A stretch of 10,979 nucleotides of DNA from JAYQUR01 sp038133505 (lineage in GTDB: Bacteria; Pseudomonadota; Alphaproteobacteria; MPNO01; UBA830), in assembly GCA_038133505.1 (NCBI GenBank), contig JAYPTI010000112.1, positions 1-10,979 of the forward strand, read 5' to 3'. Under the pieces are notes generated by a model. It was not told the DNA's origin. It worked only from the letters and a program-made list of their open reading frames with translations, and did not search any database. Made by a program: the position numbers and the translations under genes. Positions 6,285 to 10,979 of the stretch are shown piece after piece; within the stretch, counting starts at the first letter, position 1, and the number at the start of each line of letters is the position of its first letter.

Positions 6285-7079
6285 TCAGACGGCGACCGCC
6301 GCCGGGATGTGCGGATGGAACCGGTAACCGTCGAGAGTGAAATCGTCGTAGGCGAAACCGAAGATGTCGGTGGCGTCGGGGTTCAACGTCATGGTCGGCA
6401 GCGCATACGGCGTCCGCTGGAGCTGCTCGTCCGCCTGCTCGAGATGGTTGGCGTAGAGATGCGCGTCGCCGAACGTGTGCACGAATTCGCCGGCCTCGAG
6501 CCCGGTCGCCTGCGCCATCATCATTGTCAGCAGCGCATAAGACGCGATGTTGAACGGCACGCCGAGAAAGATGTCGGCGCTCCGCTGGTAGAGCTGGCAG
6601 GACAGCTTTCCGTCCGCGACGTAGAACTGGAACAGGCAGTGGCACGGCGGCAGCGCCATGTTGGCGATCTGCGGCACGTTCCACGCGCTGACGATCAGCC
6701 GGCGCGAATCGGGGTTGGTCCTGATCTGCCGGACGACGTCGGAAATCTGGTCGACGGTCGAGCCGTCCGCTGCCGCCCACGAGCGCCACTGCGCGCCGTA
6801 GACCGGCCCGAGATCGCCATGCTCGTCGGCCCATTCGTCCCAGATCGAGACGCCGTTCTCGTTCAGGTAGGCGACGTTCGTATCGCCCTTGAGGAACCAC
6901 AGCAGCTCGTGGATGACCGACTTGGTATGGATCTTCTTGGTCGTGACCAGCGGAAAACCGTCGGCGAGGTCGAAGCGCATCTGGTAACCGAACACGCTGT
7001 AGGTGCCGGTCCCGGTGCGGTCGTCCTTGAAGACGCCGGTGTCGCGGACGTGCCGCATGAGGTCTAGATATTGCTGCAT
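6285..7079 (-). CDS. thyA: Thymidylate synthase (ThyA)
   Basis: A 264-residue cytoplasmic homodimeric enzyme that methylates dUMP to dTMP using methylenetetrahydrofolate and releases dihydrofolate. It has the length of E. coli ThyA, and key residues fall at the same numbers: R21 (RTGTGT), W80, catalytic C146 in ALPPCHC, R166 and D169 in QRSAD, N177, and H207/Y209 in DAHLY. The C-terminus ends AAVAV, like the mobile terminal segment of the family. The ATG at 7077-7079 is preceded by AGGGA five nt upstream. It is the first gene of a thyA-folA pair and divergent from ssrA; its 117-bp leader region holds a strong hairpin. Nothing is missing or truncated. Confidence 0.98.
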   Translation of the reverse strand: MQQYLDLMRHVRDTGVFKDDRTGTGTYSVFGYQMRFDLADGFPLVTTKKIHTKSVIHELLWFLKGDTNVAYLNENGVSIWDEWADEHGDLGPVYGAQWRSWAAADGSTVDQISDVVRQIRTNPDSRRLIVSAWNVPQIANMALPPCHCLFQFYVADGKLSCQLYQRSADIFLGVPFNIASYALLTMMMAQATGLEAGEFVHTFGDAHLYANHLEQADEQLQRTPYALPTMTLNPDATDIFGFAYDDFTLDGYRFHPHIPAAVAV

Positions 7080-7115
7080 CGCGGTCCCTGAACTCTTACC
7101 CAGCGGTCTGATACG

Positions 7116-7149
7116 GCCGGAAATCGCCGTTTCTCGCGATTTTCCCGGC
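7116..7149. repeat. Long hairpin in the thyA-ssrA divergent region
   Basis: GCCGGAAATCGC (7116-7127) pairs with GCGATTT (7136-7142) plus CCGGC (7145-7149). This makes a 12-bp stem interrupted only by a 2-nt bulge (7143-7144), with an 8-nt loop. It lies 37-70 nt upstream of the thyA ATG, so it would be in the thyA mRNA leader if transcription starts farther upstream. It could act as a leader structure or a protein-binding palindrome. Confidence 0.6.
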
Positions 7150-7162
7150 GCACGGGGTTCAC

Positions 7163-7191
7163 TTTAATTTAAGGCCGAATCGCCCTATATA
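7163..7191 (+). promoter_or_regulatory. Candidate ssrA promoter (AT-rich)
   Basis: TATATA (7186-7191, within the AT run 7186-7195) is 17 bp downstream of TTTAAT (7163-7168). A start about 7 nt later would fall at ~7198, right at the first hairpin of the tmRNA acceptor piece. The -35 match is poor. The AT run stands out strongly in this GC-rich region. Reading the other way, TTTATA-17 bp-TTAAAT could serve thyA from the same DNA. Confidence 0.45.
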
Positions 7192-7196
7192 TAAAG

Positions 7197-7278
7197 CGTC
7201 GGCTTGTCCGACTATGGCGATAAACGGCTTGTGTAATAAGCGCAGTGGACCCGGGGGCAGTACCCGGCGCCTCCACCA
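7197..7278 (+). ncRNA. ssrA: tmRNA acceptor piece
   Basis: About 82 nt. It begins with a perfect hairpin GTCGG-CTTGT-CCGAC (7198-7212). It ends with the T arm, the 3' acceptor strand (7268-7274), discriminator A7275 and encoded CCA (7276-7278). The octamer CGGCTTGT occurs twice within it (7200-7207, 7225-7232). This piece would be charged with alanine by AlaRS. The exact 5' end is inferred. Confidence 0.85.
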
Positions 7279-7329
7279 AACTTCCGGTTTCGCCGGGCCT
7301 TCCGTAAAGGGGTTTCCGGCAGACGGCAT
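7279..7329 (+). other. Intervening segment of the permuted tmRNA precursor
   Basis: These 51 nt lie between the CCA of the acceptor piece and the first G of the coding piece. They should be removed when the precursor is processed at both tRNA-like ends. The segment holds a small CCGG-TTTCG-CCGG hairpin. Its borders follow from the acceptor-stem pairing. Confidence 0.85.
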
Positions 7330-7413
7330 GGGGGCGAAACAGGATCGACACGCGTGTAAAGACTTGCTTTTTGCCCGGTATGGTACCGCCGTTAGCGGGC
7401 CGTTTTTACAAGT

Positions 7414-7446
7414 GCCAATGATAACGATTTGGCCCTCGCTGCCTAA
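7414..7446 (+). CDS. ssrA: tmRNA proteolysis tag reading frame
   Basis: After the resume codon GCC (7414-7416) the frame reads ANDNDLALAA and stops at TAA (7444-7446). With the alanine carried by tmRNA, the added tag is AANDNDLALAA. The AND start is shared with most tmRNA tags. The LALAA end is the ClpX-recognised C-terminus. The last sense codon and the stop lie in the palindrome GCCTAATTAGGC (7441-7452). Confidence 0.93.
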   Translation, partial: ANDNDLALAA

Positions 7447-7463
7447 TTAGGCAAGCGCGGTTC

Positions 7464-7493
7464 GGGGGGGCGCCGGGCAACAGAAGCCCCCCC
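7464..7493 (+). terminator. GC hairpin at the end of ssrA
   Basis: GGGGGGGC (7464-7471) pairs with GCCCCCCC (7486-7493) around a 14-nt loop. A pyrimidine-rich stretch of C and T follows (7495-7508). It is the likely ssrA terminator or 3'-end stabilising stem. The tail is not a clean T-run, so some read-through into sspB is possible. Confidence 0.6.
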
Positions 7494-7558
7494 ACTTCCC
7501 TCTCCCCCCGGCCGACGACGCCGTTCCCGCGTATCGCTTGCGCCGCCTGCCGTCATCG

Positions 7559-7564
7559 CATAAT
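7559..7564 (+). promoter_or_regulatory. -10-like hexamer just before sspB
   Basis: CATAAT (7559-7564) matches the -10 consensus at 5 of 6 positions and ends 9 nt before the sspB ATG. TTGCGC lies upstream (7538-7543), but its 15-bp spacer is short. If used, it would give an almost leaderless transcript, which fits the lack of a ribosome site. Confidence 0.3.
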
Positions 7565-7573
7565 AGTCCCGCC

Positions 7574-8083
7574 ATGTCTGAAGATCTGATGGACTATCAG
7601 GCGCTGGTCGAAGGCGCGATGCGGACGGTGGTCCGCGAGGCGTTGCGTCGCGTCGCGGCCGACGGGTTGCCCGGCGACCATCACATGTACATCACGTTCC
7701 GCACCCAGGCGCCGGACGTCGACATCGCGAGCCGCCTCGTCGCCCAGTATCCGGACGAGATGACCATCGTCATCCAGCACCAGTTCTGGGGCCTCGACGT
7801 GGCGGAAGACGCCTTCGAGATCACGCTCAGCTTTTCCGGCAAGAACGAACGGCTTCACATTCCTCTCGATGCGGTAACCGGCTTCGCCGACCCGTCGGTC
7901 AATTTCGGGCTCCAGTTCAAGGCCCCGGAAACGGACGAGGACGAAGACGAGGATACGGAAGAGGTCGCAGGCCTGCTCGAGGACGCCTGCGCGCCGGACG
8001 AACGGACAGGCGAGACGGACCCGGACGATCCGCCCAAGTCGGGCGAAGTCGTCGCGCTGGATGCGTTCCGCAAGAAGAAATAA
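7574..8083 (+). CDS. sspB: SspB-alpha ClpXP adaptor protein
   Basis: A 169-residue cytoplasmic adaptor that binds the tmRNA tag and hands tagged proteins to ClpXP. Residues ~1-115 form the tag-binding domain, with the N-terminal helix LMDYQALVEGAMRTVVREAL, then HHMYITF, QFWGLDV and the LTFSF-like ITLSFSG segment. Residues ~118-155 are a highly acidic flexible linker rich in D/E. The C-terminus GEVVALDAFRKKK is the conserved ClpX-docking tail of alphaproteobacterial SspB. I take ATG 7574 (MSEDL). The open frame extends to 7538, but those codons look non-coding. No Shine-Dalgarno is visible before 7574. It lies directly downstream of ssrA, which encodes the tag it should recognise. The family is often annotated only as DUF1321 or stringent starvation protein B. 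Confidence 0.93.
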   Translation: MSEDLMDYQALVEGAMRTVVREALRRVAADGLPGDHHMYITFRTQAPDVDIASRLVAQYPDEMTIVIQHQFWGLDVAEDAFEITLSFSGKNERLHIPLDAVTGFADPSVNFGLQFKAPETDEDEDEDTEEVAGLLEDACAPDERTGETDPDDPPKSGEVVALDAFRKKK

Positions 8084-8097
8084 TTCCTGACACACCC

Positions 8098-8117
8098 GCC
8101 GCGCGGGCCCGCGCGGC
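8098..8117 (+). repeat. Perfect 20-bp GC palindrome before the fumarase gene
   Basis: GCCGCGCGGG (8098-8107) is followed at once by its reverse complement CCCGCGCGGC (8108-8117). As RNA it makes an 8-bp GC stem with a GGCC loop. It ends 4 nt before the fumarase Shine-Dalgarno GGAGG (8122-8126). It could partly terminate sspB transcription, protect mRNA ends, or affect ribosome access. No T-tract follows. Confidence 0.6.
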
Positions 8118-8133
8118 CACCGGAGGCGACCCC

Positions 8134-9744
<1,611 letters not shown>

Positions 9745-9766
9745 TCTTCCGAGGCACGGGCGCGGC

Positions 9767-10285
9767 ATGAGCGTCCTGCCCGACATCCTCGAACCGGGCC
9801 AGGTGACGGTCTTCTGCGGCTCGGCCGCGAGCCCGACCTCCGCCGCCGTCGGCGCGTACTACGCGCGGCCGGGCAACAAGTTCTGGCCGACGCTGCACGA
9901 CGCCGGTTTCACCGACCGGCGCCTCGAACCGCAGGAATTCCGCACCGTCACGTCTTACGGCATCGGTCTCACCGACCTCGCCAAGCACGAGGCGGGCATC
10001 GACGCCGCCCTGTCGTCGGACGCCTACGACGCCGGCGCGCTTCTGGCGAAGATCGAGGACTGCAAGCCGCGTCACCTCGCCTTTACCGGGAAACGGCCGG
10101 CAGGACTGTTCCTGCTACAGACGTTCGGCGCCGGCCTCGCGGATTACGGACTGCAGGACGCGCGTATCGGCGAGACCCGGATCTTCGTCCTGCCGTCCCC
10201 GTCGGGCCTTGCCACGCGCTGGTGGTCGATCGAGCCGTGGCGTAGATTGGCCGAACTGCATCGCAAGGAACGGGAACGCGCATGA
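9767..10285 (+). CDS. mug: Mug/TDG-family (UDG family 2-like) mismatch DNA glycosylase, atypical active site
   Basis: A 172-residue member of the uracil-DNA glycosylase superfamily, a single alpha/beta domain acting on DNA. TVFCGSAAS (14-22), GAYYARPGNKFWPTLHDAGFTDRRL, the GIGLTDLAK segment and VLPSPSGLA (141-149) align well with E. coli Mug. In Mug, motif A is GINPG with catalytic N18; here it reads GSAAS, with Ala20 in place of Asn. Motif B NPSG reads S144-PSG. The enzyme should still bind DNA, but its activity on U:G or other damage may differ or use another residue. The weak GAGG at 9751-9754 is 12 nt before the ATG. It starts 22 nt after the fumarase stop, and its TGA overlaps the next ATG (ATGA), so translational coupling with the following gene is likely. 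Family assignment is strong; substrate is uncertain. Confidence 0.88.
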   Translation: MSVLPDILEPGQVTVFCGSAASPTSAAVGAYYARPGNKFWPTLHDAGFTDRRLEPQEFRTVTSYGIGLTDLAKHEAGIDAALSSDAYDAGALLAKIEDCKPRHLAFTGKRPAGLFLLQTFGAGLADYGLQDARIGETRIFVLPSPSGLATRWWSIEPWRRLAELHRKERERA

Positions 10286-10979
10286 AATTCTGCGTATTCG
10301 GCGCCGGCGCCGTCGGCGGGTTCGTCGGCGGGCTGATGGCGCGTAACGCGGCCGACACGGGCGCCGAGGTCTCGCTGGTCGCGCGCGGCGCGCAGCTCGA
10401 CGCGATCCGCGCGAACGGCCTCAGGGTGATCGCGGGCGGCGAGGAGTTCACCGTCGAGACACCGGCGACCGACGATCCCGCGTCGCTCGGCGTCCAGGAC
10501 GTCGTCTTCGTCACCGCGAAGGTGCATGCGCTGACCGCCGCGGCAGCGGCGATGACACCCCTGCTCGGGCCGGAGACCGTCGTCGTCGCGGCGCAGAACG
10601 GCATCCCCTTCTGGTACTTCCACAAGCACGGCGGAACGCTCGACGGCCACACGCTGCAGACCGTCGATCCGGGCGGGCGCATCGCGGCGACGATCGGCTG
10701 CGACCGCGTGATCGGCTGCGTGATCAACTCCAGCAACATGGTCGCGGAGCCGGGCGTCATCCGGAACATCGGCAACCGCAGCTTCGCGCTCGGCGAACCG
10801 GACGGGTCCGCTTCGGAGCGCGTGAAACGCGTCTCGGCAGCGCTCGAAGCCGGCGGTCTGGAAGCGCCCGTGCTGCCGACCATCCGCGACGAGCTGTGGG
10901 CCAAGATGTGGGGCAACGTTTCGTTCAGCCCGATGGCGGCGCTGACGCTGTCGACGCTCGGCCCGCTGGTCGAGCGCGA
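10282..10979 (+). CDS. panE: 2-dehydropantoate 2-reductase (PanE/ApbA family), partial at the right edge
   Basis: 232 codons are visible and the frame is still open at the window end. The N-terminal Rossmann fold starts with FGAGAVGGFVGG (residues 6-17) for NADPH binding. VAAQNGIP follows, and the C-terminal helical domain begins with DELWAKMWGNVSFSP, with K208 matching the catalytic Lys of PanE and N212 the following Asn. PanE reduces ketopantoate to pantoate in pantothenate and CoA synthesis. The insert NGIPFWYFHKHGG and the SP in place of the usual NP after the Asn mark a paralogous subgroup common in alphaproteobacteria. A different 2-keto acid substrate is therefore possible. The ATG overlaps the TGA of the mug-like gene by 4 nt. 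Roughly the last quarter of the protein is missing from the window. Confidence 0.87.
   Translation, partial: MKFCVFGAGAVGGFVGGLMARNAADTGAEVSLVARGAQLDAIRANGLRVIAGGEEFTVETPATDDPASLGVQDVVFVTAKVHALTAAAAAMTPLLGPETVVVAAQNGIPFWYFHKHGGTLDGHTLQTVDPGGRIAATIGCDRVIGCVINSSNMVAEPGVIRNIGNRSFALGEPDGSASERVKRVSAALEAGGLEAPVLPTIRDELWAKMWGNVSFSPMAALTLSTLGPLVER

Larger units (their letters stand above)
7197..7493 (+). ncRNA. ssrA: Two-piece (circularly permuted) tmRNA
   Basis: tmRNA rescues stalled ribosomes and appends a degradation tag. The gene is permuted in the alphaproteobacterial way: the acceptor segment comes first and ends in an internal CCA, then an intervening segment, then the tag-coding segment. The acceptor stem forms between the two pieces. 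GGGGGCG (7330-7336) pairs with CGCCTCC (7268-7274), placing a G-U wobble at the third pair, the alanine identity element. The T arm is CCGGG-GGCAGTA-CCCGG just before the acceptor strand. GGATCGACA (7342-7350) in the coding piece matches the conserved D-loop-like region of tmRNAs. The tag frame is at 7414-7446. The 5' end is taken from the promoter and first hairpin. The 3' end is taken from the final GC hairpin, so both outer ends are approximate. Confidence 0.95.

Noticed and set aside
7251..7278. A tRNA gene, suggested by a T-arm-like stem and a CCA end
   Set aside because: No anticodon arm or D arm precedes it. The 5' acceptor strand is found downstream at 7330, which shows a permuted tmRNA.
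7169..7351. A 60-codon minus-strand frame over the tmRNA acceptor piece
   Set aside because: It lies opposite a structured RNA gene and has no support as protein.
7214..7450. A 78-codon plus-strand frame running through the ssrA locus
   Set aside because: It is in a different frame from the tag and is explained by the tmRNA. The product shows no protein family.

Overview
The window is a GC-rich stretch of bacterial chromosome, almost certainly from an alphaproteobacterium. Two features support that most directly. One is a circularly permuted, two-piece tmRNA gene (ssrA). The other is the alpha-type SspB adaptor gene directly after it. I cannot assign a genus. The genes are housekeeping in character and tightly packed. 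I see no insertion sequence, integrase, CRISPR array or tRNA gene.

Layout. (1) Positions 1-125, minus strand: the glycine/tryptophan-rich N-terminus of HflK, running off the left edge. (2) Positions 340-5115, plus strand: a likely operon of an Mrp/ApbC-type Fe-S carrier ATPase, a LACTB2-like metallo-beta-lactamase-fold hydrolase, and a P-type ATPase of the Na,K-ATPase (P2C) type. The ATPase appears to start at a CTG codon. (3) Positions 5137-7079, minus strand: an L,D-transpeptidase (YkuD fold) with its own likely promoter, then the folate/thymidylate pair thyA-folA. (4) Positions about 7197-7493, plus strand: two-piece ssrA. It is followed by sspB (7574), an iron-sulfur class I fumarase (8134), an atypical Mug-family uracil-DNA glycosylase (9767), and the start of a 2-dehydropantoate 2-reductase-like gene (10282), which runs off the right edge.

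How the genes work together. ThyA makes dTMP and leaves dihydrofolate, which FolA reduces; their genes are 7 nt apart. tmRNA tags proteins on stalled ribosomes with AANDNDLALAA, and SspB, encoded downstream, delivers such proteins to ClpXP. Mrp would supply Fe-S clusters in general; the fumarase is an Fe-S enzyme in the same window, but I see no direct link between them. HflK, tmRNA and SspB all belong to protein quality control.

The most notable item is the P2C ATPase. It keeps the M4, M5, M6, M8 and M9 ion-site residues of animal Na,K-ATPase alpha subunits and has no beta-subunit gene nearby. Together with its two operon partners and the L,D-transpeptidase, it lies between hflK and thyA-folA, which in my recollection are often neighbours in alphaproteobacteria. 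Other points of note are the short tmRNA tag, the missing catalytic Asn in the Mug homologue, and several palindromes at promoters or gene junctions.
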